A DNA stretch of 64,000 bases, from assembly GCF_015191005.1 (NCBI RefSeq), contig NZ_CP040442.1:2480001-2544000 (forward strand). The letters run 5' to 3'. The notes below the pieces were generated by a model that saw nothing but the letters and a program-made list of their open reading frames with translations, was not told where the DNA came from and did no database searches. Made by a program: the position numbers and the translations under genes. Positions 28,366-36,304 of the stretch are shown here, one piece after another. Source of the stretch: Kaistella flava (ex Peng et al. 2021) (GTDB lineage: Bacteria > Bacteroidota > Bacteroidia > Flavobacteriales > Weeksellaceae). Within the stretch, counting starts at the first letter, position 1, and the number at the start of each line of letters is the position of its first letter.

Positions 28366-28878
28366 ATGATTTGGTTTGAAGAATTACAGACGCGCAAAAA
28401 ACTTTCAAGAATTTACGTTGCTTATGAAACAACTTTTCCGGAAGATGAACGACGAGATGAAGACCAATTTTTAGCCCTGTTAGATAATCCCGACAGTTTT
28501 ATTTATGCCTTAAAGAACGATGAAACTCACGTTGGCTATGTCATTCTGTGGAAATTAGAAAACTGTCATTATTTAGAACATTTTGAAGTTTTCGAAGAAT
28601 TTCGGAACTTAAAATTAGGTTCACAGATTTTAACAGAACTAAAGGATAAATTTGGAGACATCGTTTTAGAATCCGAACCGAGTCACTTAGATGAAATGGC
28701 GGAAAGAAGAATTAATTTCTATTTAAGAAATGGCTTCTCGATTATTTCCGAAGATTATATTCAACCAAGTTATGGCCCAGGAAAAAATTCGATGAATTTA
28801 TTTATTCTCAGCAATTTTGCGGTTGACAACGTGAAAGAGATTGAGACAGAATTGCACTCTAAAGTTTATCAATTTTAA
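28366..28878 (+). CDS. GNAT-family N-acetyltransferase
   Basis: The 170-residue protein has a GNAT layout: HVGYVILWKL (beta 4), YLEHFEVFEEFRNLKLGSQI LTEL-type sequence around residues 65-88 forming the acetyl-CoA loop (R-x-L-x-x-G in FRNLKLGSQ), and a FYLRNGFSI motif near residue 125. These enzymes transfer acetyl groups from acetyl-CoA to amines; the acceptor is unknown. It starts with ATG at 28366, with no Shine-Dalgarno site. It may follow the PspC gene on one mRNA. Confidence 0.82.
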   Translation: MIWFEELQTRKKLSRIYVAYETTFPEDERRDEDQFLALLDNPDSFIYALKNDETHVGYVILWKLENCHYLEHFEVFEEFRNLKLGSQILTELKDKFGDIVLESEPSHLDEMAERRINFYLRNGFSIISEDYIQPSYGPGKNSMNLFILSNFAVDNVKEIETELHSKVYQF

Positions 28879-28916
28879 AATCTTTGACGGAGTTTAAACT
28901 TTGACGAAGTGATTTT

Positions 28917-29648
28917 TTAATCTACCTCATATTCCAACTTAATCGTAATACTCGCTTCTTTGTCTTTGGAAGAAGTATTAAATGTTCCACCGTAAGAATA
29001 TTCTTCTGTAGAATTGGGAGCAGTGATTTGAGTAACTCCCATCGTGGCTTTCTTTAGATTCCCCAATTTTGCACCGGCGTTTTCGGCAATTTTTTCTGCG
29101 CGTTGTTTGGCATCTTTTGTTGCATCAGCAATCATTTGTTGTTTTACACTTCCCAGTTTGGTGTAGAAATAATTCGGTGGTGAAGAAGTAAATTCAATTC
29201 CTAAATTAATAATTTCAGTAATATTTCTTGAAAGGTTTTCCACTTTTGCCACATCTTTGCTGTCAATAGAAACCGTTTGTGAAAGTTGATACCCTGCAAA
29301 AGTCTGCGTACTTCTTCCGTTAGCGTCGGTTCCGTAATTGAACTGTTTCTGAATATCAACCGCTGAGAAAACCATTTGATCTTTTGCAATTCCTTTTGAT
29401 ACTAAATAATTTTCAATAACTTTTTTATCGTTTGCTAATTCGTCGTAAGCAGTTTTAAGTTCGAAACTATTGCGCGAGAAGTTTCCGCTCCAGGCTATCA
29501 AATCTGACGTGAATTTATTGGACCCCAAACCAGTTACCGAAATGGTGTTTTCTGATTTATTTCTGTTTTTAATGGCGCTTCCTAAAAAGGCAAGTCCAAT
29601 AATAAAACCAGCGGACGCAATGGCGATAGCGATTATATTTTTATTCAT
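28917..29648 (-). CDS. SIMPL-domain (DUF541) protein
   Basis: I chose the ATG at 29648 (243 residues) because it starts a signal or anchor helix (MNKNIIAIAIASAGFIIGLA); an ATG 11 codons earlier adds an unlikely polar N-terminus. The rest is a SIMPL domain: ISVTGLGSNKFTSDLIAWSG, then KQRAEKIAENAGAKLGNLKK (about residue 190) and a final beta segment. SIMPL proteins (such as Omp28 or BP26) are periplasmic or surface proteins with a poorly known role in stress resistance. It is convergent with the GNAT gene and probably monocistronic; a related TAAACTTTGACGAAGTG repeat sits just past its stop. Confidence 0.85.
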   Translation of the reverse strand: MNKNIIAIAIASAGFIIGLAFLGSAIKNRNKSENTISVTGLGSNKFTSDLIAWSGNFSRNSFELKTAYDELANDKKVIENYLVSKGIAKDQMVFSAVDIQKQFNYGTDANGRSTQTFAGYQLSQTVSIDSKDVAKVENLSRNITEIINLGIEFTSSPPNYFYTKLGSVKQQMIADATKDAKQRAEKIAENAGAKLGNLKKATMGVTQITAPNSTEEYSYGGTFNTSSKDKEASITIKLEYEVD

Positions 29649-29906
29649 TTGTTTGTGTTTTGTAAGTGTTTTATGCAACATTATTTATCAGGATTAAAGA
29701 TAGTAATAAATTATTTTCTTTAAAGCAAAAGAGACTAAAAGGAAAATGTTTAAAAATATCTTTCATCAAAAGTTTGCAAAAGAAGTATTTCAATATTAAA
29801 AATCCTTCGGAAATTTTAATATATTATAACTTACCTCTGTTTTACGATCAAGTAAAGAATCTCTATTATCAAAGTGCTAAATGAAATACAGAAACTAAAA
29901 GTACAG

Positions 29907-30672
29907 TCATTTCTTTTTCTTCTTCTGAGCTGGATTGTTCGGTAGATTTTCACGATAAGGTTCTACCTTTTTATAACTTTCATTAATAAAACGGGAAAGA
30001 TCAAATGGGGAACAAATCCCACGAAAGAGAATTTCTTTTCGGTCAAAATTTCTAAAAATGTAATAAATAAAAGGTTGAATTTCCGAATTCTTAAGTTTTA
30101 AATCATCGGTGAAAAAATCTTGCCCAATACTTTCGATCAGGGATTTCATAAAATCAATATCATCCCATTGGTTTACTGGTCTACCTACAGAAAACCCTGG
30201 TCCAATTGGTTGAACAAATTCACCAGGTTTAGATGCCAAAACTTCAGGTGTAGATTGTGACCGAATATATTTTACGGTCTCTGATTTTAATTTAGCAACC
30301 GATTTTGTGTCGCCATAATTTTTCACATCTTTTCCTAAATTTCCCGTTGGCTGCTGAACAATTCACTTCTTCTATTTCGTGGGAATTTCTAATAATTATG
30401 ATTGTAAAAGGAATATTAAAATCTTGTGAAGTCACCACTTTTAAGTTTCTCTCATATCCTCTTCTGACGAAACGCAATTCATCGTTTGATGAAGCAGAGA
30501 TTGTAAATTCGCCAGCGAGATTAGTGTAGATTTTCTGTTCGGTTTTCATATTAAAAACCAGAACTTCAGGAATTAGATTTTGATCTTCATCGGTTACGAT
30601 TCCTGAAACCTGTTGTGAAAATAATCGCGAGGAAAAGCAGATTATGAAAATGATGTAAATTCGATTCATCAA
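29907..30672 (-). pseudogene. third carboxypeptidase-regulatory-like paralogue, frameshifted
   Basis: Two frames together cover one gene. The first (30672-30292) has a signal peptide, the regulatory-like domain (QQVSGIVTDEDQNLIPEVLV) and reaches IEEVN, then runs into unrelated sequence and stops. The second (to 29907) resumes the family pattern with TGNLGKDVKNYGD, comparable with TGNLEKDIKTLD in the 31445-32242 paralogue. The shift is one extra base (or two missing) between about 30347 and 30361. Removing one base gives exactly 254 codons plus stop, the length of the intact neighbour at 30681-31445. It could be a pseudogene or a sequencing error. The tail ends in a run of Lys. It follows its neighbour by 8 bases. 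Confidence 0.8.
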
Positions 30673-30680
30673 AAACTCGT

Positions 30681-31445
30681 TTAACGTTTAAGATATTGAG
30701 GAAGCGTTTCTTCTAAAATAAAAAGTATTTTTGAGAGATTTCGGGCTTTGATGTATTTATTGATTTCGGGTTTTACGCCGATTGAAAACTGGAGAAACTC
30801 TGGAATTTTATCTTGTGAAATTTCCATTTTGGTAAAATATTCATCACCGACTTTTCCCCTAATCCATTCTACATTATCTTGAAGATCTTCATATTTATAT
30901 AACTGGCGCATTCTTCGTGCATCACCCGAAACATTTTTGTACAAAGTGAAAAAATTCAAATTACTCCGTACAAACTTAAGCACTCCAACTTGCTCTACGG
31001 TTGGCGGTGGCGTTTCTCTTGGTTTTTCTGGTGGTCCGGGAACGCCAACTTCTCTTTGAAGGTTCGCCACTTTATCGAACTTTGTTAAATTTCTAGCGTC
31101 TTGATTCAGATCACCAGTTAATCGAACTGCGGCAACTTTTACTTCTTCAATGTCTTGAACGCTCCGAATAATAGTGATTGAAAAAGGAGTATAAAAATCT
31201 TGTGAATTAACAATTTTAGAACTTCTTTCAAAACCTTGGCGGATGAATCGCAATTCATTGTTTTGAGAAGCATCAATGGTAAATTCACCATTAAGATTGG
31301 TGTAGGCTTTCTGTTCCGTTCTCATATTAAAAACTAAAACTGCGGGAATTGGATTTTGATCTTCATCGGTTACTGTTCCCGAAACTTTCTGAGAAAATAA
31401 CGAGGTAGAGAAAGAGAGAACGAGTAATAAAAATATTCGAATCAT
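30681..31445 (-). CDS. secreted carboxypeptidase-regulatory-like domain protein
   Basis: The 254-residue protein has a signal peptide (LLLVLSFSTSLFSQ), an N-terminal CarboxypepD_reg-like beta-sandwich (about 20-100: VSGTVTDEDQNPIPAVLVFN, GEFTIDASQNNELRFIRQGFE) and a charged C-terminal helical part, joined by a Pro-rich linker (GPPEKPRETPPPTVE). In SusC-type receptors the regulatory-like domain precedes the TonB plug; here it stands alone. The role is unknown. It is the middle of three tandem paralogues, its ATG overlapping the previous stop by one base. Confidence 0.82.
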   Translation of the reverse strand: MIRIFLLLVLSFSTSLFSQKVSGTVTDEDQNPIPAVLVFNMRTEQKAYTNLNGEFTIDASQNNELRFIRQGFERSSKIVNSQDFYTPFSITIIRSVQDIEEVKVAAVRLTGDLNQDARNLTKFDKVANLQREVGVPGPPEKPRETPPPTVEQVGVLKFVRSNLNFFTLYKNVSGDARRMRQLYKYEDLQDNVEWIRGKVGDEYFTKMEISQDKIPEFLQFSIGVKPEINKYIKARNLSKILFILEETLPQYLKR

Positions 31446-32242
31446 TAAGAACCGACTTTGTGTGTTTTGATATATTCTTTGTAGGCTAATTTCATTGCAA
31501 TATCGATGGCCGAAATATCAAAGTTTTTGCGGTATAATTTTGCTAAAGAATAATTTTGATCAGCGTAAATAAGAAAATGGTCGATTTGTTCTTCATCAAA
31601 ACCACGGGAAGTATAGAAGCTCATATCCATAGTGTTTTTTATGCGGCGATAAAACGCTTGGGTTTCAGCGTAATTTGGCGTAGTTATGGGTGGATTCTTG
31701 GCTTTCTTGATTAATCCAAATACTGCTGAAGCGATTCCTAAAATATTGACTTGTCCTGCATTATAATTGGGAGCGGCAAAGGCGGAAGGTACAGAAAGTT
31801 TTGGTGCAACATCTGTCGGCGGTGTCATCATATAAGCTTTCATGGTTGAGTTTAAAGCAACAACTCTTTTTGATGGATCTAAAGTTTTGATATCTTTTTC
31901 TAAATTTCCGGTCGCTTGAAATTTCAATTCAATCTCTGCAATATCGTAAGGTGACTTTGTCAGCAAGATATTTAAAGGTTCTGAAAAATTCTGAGCTGAA
32001 ATTTTAGAAGAGATTCTGTCGTACCCACTTTTTATAAATCGAAGTTCATCGGTTGGTTTGGCTGCAATAGTAAAGTTTCCCTCTTTATCGGACAATACTT
32101 TTTCATCGGTTCTGGTATTGAAGATGACGACATTTTGCAAAGCAGCATCAAATTCGGAGCTTACTTTTCCCGTAATGTATTGCTGCGAAAAGGCAGTAAT
32201 TGACGCAATGAAAAATAAGAGAAATAGTAGTTTTGTTTTCAT
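31445..32242 (-). CDS. secreted carboxypeptidase-regulatory-like domain protein
   Basis: The 265-residue protein has a signal peptide (LFLLFFIASITAFSQQ), a CarboxypepD_reg-like domain (ITGKVSSEFDAALQNVVIFN; GNFTIAAKPTDELRFIKSGYD) and a helical C-terminal part ending in KLAYKEYIKTHKVGS. It is first and the most divergent of three tandem paralogues and should head their mRNA. The domain order matches the other two, which implies local duplication. Function is not known; an envelope location is likely from the signal peptide. Confidence 0.82.
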   Translation of the reverse strand: MKTKLLFLLFFIASITAFSQQYITGKVSSEFDAALQNVVIFNTRTDEKVLSDKEGNFTIAAKPTDELRFIKSGYDRISSKISAQNFSEPLNILLTKSPYDIAEIELKFQATGNLEKDIKTLDPSKRVVALNSTMKAYMMTPPTDVAPKLSVPSAFAAPNYNAGQVNILGIASAVFGLIKKAKNPPITTPNYAETQAFYRRIKNTMDMSFYTSRGFDEEQIDHFLIYADQNYSLAKLYRKNFDISAIDIAMKLAYKEYIKTHKVGS

Positions 32243-32410
32243 TCATGTTATTTAGGTAAATATAATTGGATATTGGGTTGGTTTTGGGTTTTTGAATTTT
32301 AGGAGTGGATAGTTTAACCTGCTTTAACGGGTTTTATGATTTTTTTAGAAATTTTCATTTTGGTTTTTGTTAAAATATCAAATAAATCTTAGCTAATTAT
32401 TGTTGTTTTT

Positions 32411-32486
32411 TTAACGCAAAGACGCAAAGGTTTTTGAGAAATACAATGCTGAATAACGAACGCAAGGGCGTTTCACTTAGCAAAGG
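32411..32486. repeat. GCAAAGACGCAAAG dispersed repeat, copy A
   Basis: The conserved blocks TTTTTTTAACGCAAAGACGC and TTTCACTTAGCAAAGG recur in copy B at 47151-47263. Frames opened by the repeat on the minus strand give the same LCVFALKK peptide in both places, which shows they are repeat artefacts and not genes. Confidence 0.7.
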
Positions 32487-32994
32487 GCACAATTTTTTTT
32501 TAAACACAAATAGCACTAATGGTTTCTCACGAATGTCACAAATGATGATTCGGTTGGTTTGTGTTTTTTTAGTGTGAATTTTTTTTAGAGATTCGATGTG
32601 GGAATTATAAACATAAAGTTTTGTATTTAGCAAAGTATGGTAGGAAATTTTAGTTGAATTAAACCTTGTCACGTTTTTGAATCGTGACAAGGTTGAGCGA
32701 AGTGCAAGTTAGGATAAGGGAATTTTGGGGACATTGGAAATTGCTGAAACTTGTGGATCTTAAAAAGATTGGTGAAGAAGCGGGATCTCGCGTAAGGGAT
32801 TATCTCTCTTCTATTTATTTTTATTTTTTGAGTCGATGAATACTTCTTATTTGCAGAGGAATTGCGAGGGAAAGCCCGATCTTTTTTTTGGTCATTTGCG
32901 AGCAAAGCGAGTGCTAATCACCAGAAAAAGGTTACGCCCACACTTCGACTCCGCTCAATGTAAAAATGATTTTAATTTTAGAACTATTTTTGTT

Positions 32995-33002
32995 TATCTT
33001 TG
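32995..33002 (+). promoter_or_regulatory. -7 box upstream of ssrA
   Basis: TATCTTTG matches TAnnTTTG exactly, 17 bases before mature tmRNA. The expected start would be about 10 bases upstream of the RNase P-type cleavage at 33020. No clear -33 element is present. Confidence 0.5.
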
Positions 33003-33019
33003 TGGTCTTACAAAAACAT

Positions 33020-33415
33020 GGGGTTGACTGGTTTCGACAGCAAGATCGATGGGTAAGTAAGCATGCAGAGAACCGTAGCGCGATCTCTTTAATCCCTTGC
33101 TGCAAACTTTTAACTGGCAACCAAGAGTTCGCTCTTGCAGCTTAATCTGAATAAAGTAGGATTCAAGCGCTCTCCCGAAGATAGTAAGGAGGCAAGATGT
33201 CTCGCAAATGCTCCGTTCTGCGGCGTTTGATTCTGAGGCATAGCAATGCAGAAATAAGTCTCGAAAGACTTCGGTTCGGGATCGAAAACTAAAGAAGTTA
33301 AGTTGTAAATTGGGTGTCTGTACTCTGTTTACAGTCGAAAATTAATTGCAGAATAAGCATGTAGAAATCTTATGTGTTGCTTGTTTGGACGAGGGTTCGA
33401 ATCCCTCCAACTCCA
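33020..33415 (+). ncRNA. ssrA: transfer-messenger RNA (tmRNA)
   Basis: The 5' end GGGGTTGACTGGTTTCGAC pairs with the 3' acceptor strand CAACTCC and the T-arm GGTTCGAATCC is conserved. CCA is not encoded in full. The open tag starts at the resume codon GGC (33116) and reads G-N-Q-E-F-A-L-A-A before TAA at 33143-33145, a typical Flavobacteriia tag ending in the protease signal ALAA. tmRNA rescues stalled ribosomes and marks their products for ClpXP-type proteolysis. It is a single-piece gene, followed by a terminator at 33430. The -7 box at 32995 supports this strand. Confidence 0.96.
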
Positions 33416-33429
33416 CATTTAAAAAAAAT

Positions 33430-33458
33430 AACTCACTGAAATCCAGTGAGTTGTTTTT
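33430..33458 (+). terminator. terminator of ssrA
   Basis: AACTCACTG and CAGTGAGTT form a perfect 9-bp stem followed by GTTTTT. It is 15 bases after the tmRNA 3' end, and may also end the convergent HNH gene. Confidence 0.85.
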
Positions 33459-33481
33459 ATTTGCATTACCATTCATAATCA

Positions 33482-34159
33482 TCATTTCGGTAAAGGAATC
33501 TTTTTATTTAAACAATAATTAATAAAGCTGCTGTTTTCGATAACTTCAAATGCTTTACACTTTGCTGAATCCAATGAAATATATTTCTCTCTACTTTTTT
33601 TTCCGTGGATAGTCAAAAAATAAACATTATCAATCTCTTCAATTTTTATCTCAAATAAATTCTTAAAAATTCTGTTCTCACTCAAAAAAGATTTCCACCT
33701 AGAAGATTTTAAAAAGTTACGTTTCCTTATTTCAAATCTTTTAACTGAATCAATTTTATTAGAAGCGAGATTTGAATCCGTTAGGTTGTCACAACATTGT
33801 CTTCCAACTTGCATAAACCCCCAATTTTCGTGATGTATATGAAAAGCAAATCTCATTTGATTTCCACATTTATCACATTCACCATTTAAGCCACCCAAAT
33901 CTTCATCGCATAAATACTCCCAACCAAAATTCGGCATTATAATTCCATGTTGTCTTGCGTGGCATCCTCTGCATAAAGTTATGCAGTAAGATGGTGAATA
34001 TTCCCAAGGCTTCCTTCCCGTAATATATTTTTTATGATGAACCTGCAAAATGACTTCTAAGTTATTTCTATTGCAGTGCGCACATTTGTAACCATCAGAT
34101 TCAATAATGCATTCACGAAACAGTTTCCAAGATTCACTTTTGTAACTTTGATTTTTCAT
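33482..34159 (-). CDS. HNH-type zinc-ribbon protein
   Basis: The 225-residue protein has an HNH-nuclease-like module near the N-terminus: CAHC (Cys26/Cys29), VHHKKY (His41-42), CRGCHARQH (Cys63, Cys66, His71). A second Cys/His set follows (CDKC at 95-98, HIHH at 107-110, CC at 122-123). The first set matches the metal-binding pattern of HNH endonucleases such as McrA-like or group I intron nucleases; the second may be a duplicated zinc module. Activity is unproven. It sits immediately downstream of ssrA, convergent to it, and has no partner methylase, integrase or restriction gene nearby. Confidence 0.75.
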   Translation of the reverse strand: MKNQSYKSESWKLFRECIIESDGYKCAHCNRNNLEVILQVHHKKYITGRKPWEYSPSYCITLCRGCHARQHGIIMPNFGWEYLCDEDLGGLNGECDKCGNQMRFAFHIHHENWGFMQVGRQCCDNLTDSNLASNKIDSVKRFEIRKRNFLKSSRWKSFLSENRIFKNLFEIKIEEIDNVYFLTIHGKKSREKYISLDSAKCKAFEVIENSSFINYCLNKKIPLPK

Positions 34160-34327
34160 TTGTTTAAATACTTTAAGTTATATTTTAGAAGAAATTCGAA
34201 TCAGTAACTACCTGACTTTCTTTTGATCGGACTAAACTAAAATAAATCTACTATACAAAAATGGAAAACAAATAAATAATTCTATTACAAATTTTGACCT
34301 AAATAAGATCTTAAAAATTGCTAATTG

Positions 34328-34585
34328 ATGAAATCAAAAAAATACTTTAGCAAATATTACAAAGGAGAAAAACAACCTCCGCAAACCCTTTCTCAAAAAG
34401 GGGTATTTTTCTGGGATTACGAAAAATCATTCTACAAATCCAATCCAAATCCAACGAAAGAAGAATTTGAAGAATGGTTGCAAGATTTACTGCGTAATTA
34501 TTTGCCCTACAAAATGATGAGTGGACCACTACAAGATGAAGAGCAAGCAATTCAACAATGGAAAAGGGAATACGAAAACTCCTAA
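34328..34585 (+). CDS. small hypothetical protein
   Basis: The 85-residue acidic/basic soluble protein begins MKSKKYFSKYYKGEKQPPQT and ends in an acidic helix (GPLQDEEQAIQQWKREYENS). I start at the ATG at 34328; a TTG directly before it is in frame but less likely. No signal peptide or known domain is seen. It is the only gene in the 540 bases between HNH and the MFS gene, on the other strand from both. It may be expressed alone; no promoter match was found. Confidence 0.55.
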   Translation: MKSKKYFSKYYKGEKQPPQTLSQKGVFFWDYEKSFYKSNPNPTKEEFEEWLQDLLRNYLPYKMMSGPLQDEEQAIQQWKREYENS

Positions 34586-34696
34586 ACTATTTAAAATGGC
34601 AGAAAAGTATCTTATGAGAAATTACGAAATAGATCTGAACTGATTTTTCTTAAATTCATATCATCAACACGAAGCTGACTTCCCAAAATAGATCAA

Positions 34697-36295
34697 CTAC
34701 ACATCCATATAAGTCATCTGATATTTGTTTTTTTCTGAAACATAATGAACATTCAAAACCTTTAAGAACAAAACCAAAATAGCGAGCGCAATACTTATCG
34801 CGGCCAGGAGGTAATAAACATTTTGCGCACTCATAATCAATGCCTCTTTGTAGATCATATTGTGTAGCGTACCTTGAGCAAGCTGCTCAGCCTGATCCAA
34901 ACTGCTGCCAGATTTTAAATTGGATGACACTAGACTTTTCCATAATCCCGAAACTCGGTAATCATCCATTCCAAATTGGGCGGAAACGATATCGTATTCT
35001 TTTTGCTTAAAATAATTGAAACTGTCGAGCCACAAAGCGCTGGTAATCGGTGCTGCAATAACGGATCGGGAAATAATGGAGAAGAAAGCCCGGTGGGTAT
35101 TGTCGGCTTGAACAAGATTAACCGAAGCATAATAAGACAGCGACGTAATACTGATACCATAAGCTGCTCCCCGAAGCATCATCGGAATCAGGAAAAAAGT
35201 ACTGTTTTCTTCGGGATAAAAGAACCGAGCGGTGTACAAATAATAGATTGCAAATAAAGCAAAGCCAACAAAAAGACTTTCGCGGACACGGTGTACTTTA
35301 TGAAGCCAAATCCCTGTAAGAGGAATAAATATGACAAAAGAAATAATAAGATAAAGATTCGTGGCCGCAACATAGGAATCAGTATATCCTAGATTTACTT
35401 TCATAAATTCGGTGGAAATACTGAACGTATTATAAATGAAGAACAAGGCAATCATTAATGCGACGCCAACTCTCACATGACTGTATTTTGCCAAAACTCT
35501 AACATCGACATAAGGTCTTCGGACAATTAGCATCCTGATCGTCCAAAGCACATATCCAACAATTGAGGCAGCGAGTATAAGTCGAATCGTATTATCTTGA
35601 AGCCAGTACAACCGTTCACCAAAAATGCAGACATAGGAAAGACCCAAACTTGAAGCAATAAATAGAAAGTATCCGAGCCAATCGATCTGGTATAAGGGAT
35701 ATTTTTTTTCTATTCTTCTTGTGTGCATTAAAACAACAACGATGAGAAAGCTTACAAAAATTCCGGGAAGGCTGATTAGAAAAGTATATTTCCAGGAGTA
35801 ACTTTGCAAAAGAACCGCAACCCAATAGGAATAAAGCTGACTTAAACTGAACGATAATGCGTAATACATTCCGTACATCAATCCCCGGCTGTTTGTTGGA
35901 TTAAATTTTTTCAGAAAAAGACCCAGACAGGTCATCAGGCAAACCATTTTGACACTTGAAAGCAGAAAATTAACGACGAACAGCTGCAGATTATTTTTAG
36001 TAAAAACCGAAATCACGAGTAGAATCAGTTCCAGAGAAATGCAGAGAAGCAAAAGCTGTCTTTTACGGAAATAGCGCAAAAAACGACCAATTAATGGATA
36101 AGCACTTGCACTTCCGACAACACCGCCATAATAAATGAATTGAATGGCATCTTTTTCATCGCCCAAAAATGAAGTAACCATAGCGATTGCATTCGCAGGA
36201 ATTCCACTGATCATGATTTGTGAGCAGACCAAAAGAATGATACAAACCTTTTCAACCCAATCCGGAACAGGTTCGTGAAATATCGAATTTTCCAT
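34697..36295 (-). CDS. DHA2-type MFS drug-efflux transporter (EmrB-like)
   Basis: The 532-residue membrane protein has about 14 hydrophobic segments, the number typical of the DHA2 (EmrB/QacA) subfamily of the major facilitator superfamily. It lies directly after the HlyD/EmrA-family adaptor (9 bases) and the TolC-family gene, forming a complete tripartite exporter. Proton-driven export of hydrophobic drugs, bile acids or similar compounds is likely, but the substrate cannot be inferred. A GMYYALSFSLSQ segment near helix 5 fits motif C-like regions only loosely. No regulator gene is next to it. Confidence 0.88.
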   Translation of the reverse strand: MENSIFHEPVPDWVEKVCIILLVCSQIMISGIPANAIAMVTSFLGDEKDAIQFIYYGGVVGSASAYPLIGRFLRYFRKRQLLLLCISLELILLVISVFTKNNLQLFVVNFLLSSVKMVCLMTCLGLFLKKFNPTNSRGLMYGMYYALSFSLSQLYSYWVAVLLQSYSWKYTFLISLPGIFVSFLIVVVLMHTRRIEKKYPLYQIDWLGYFLFIASSLGLSYVCIFGERLYWLQDNTIRLILAASIVGYVLWTIRMLIVRRPYVDVRVLAKYSHVRVGVALMIALFFIYNTFSISTEFMKVNLGYTDSYVAATNLYLIISFVIFIPLTGIWLHKVHRVRESLFVGFALFAIYYLYTARFFYPEENSTFFLIPMMLRGAAYGISITSLSYYASVNLVQADNTHRAFFSIISRSVIAAPITSALWLDSFNYFKQKEYDIVSAQFGMDDYRVSGLWKSLVSSNLKSGSSLDQAEQLAQGTLHNMIYKEALIMSAQNVYYLLAAISIALAILVLFLKVLNVHYVSEKNKYQMTYMDV

Positions 36296-36304
36296 AACGA
36301 TCCG

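Larger units (their letters stand above)
32256..33019. repeat. repeat-rich non-coding region before ssrA
   Basis: This stretch holds no convincing gene. It contains a copy of a dispersed element TAACGCAAAGACGCAAAGG with TTTCACTTAGCAAAGG (32411-32486), a copy-like run AAACACAAATAGCACTAATGG ending near 32521 and a segment CACTTCGACTCCGCTCAATG (32941-32960), all typical of degenerate intergenic repeats in Bacteroidota. The rest is low-complexity A/T-rich sequence. A second copy of the first element is at 47151-47263. Confidence 0.6.

Noticed and set aside
29907-30672. Programmed ribosomal frameshift in the third paralogue
   Set aside because: No slippery sequence or clear stimulatory structure is seen at the shift, and the paralogues are encoded in a single frame.
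32397-32690. 97-residue minus-strand frame ending LCVFALKKQQ
   Set aside because: It is produced by dispersed repeat copy A. The same LCVFALKK peptide arises in the frame at 47111-47335 from copy B, so neither is a gene.
33020-34159. Integrated genetic element at the ssrA 3' end
   Set aside because: No integrase, excisionase or second att-like copy of the ssrA end was seen; only a single HNH-like gene is adjacent.
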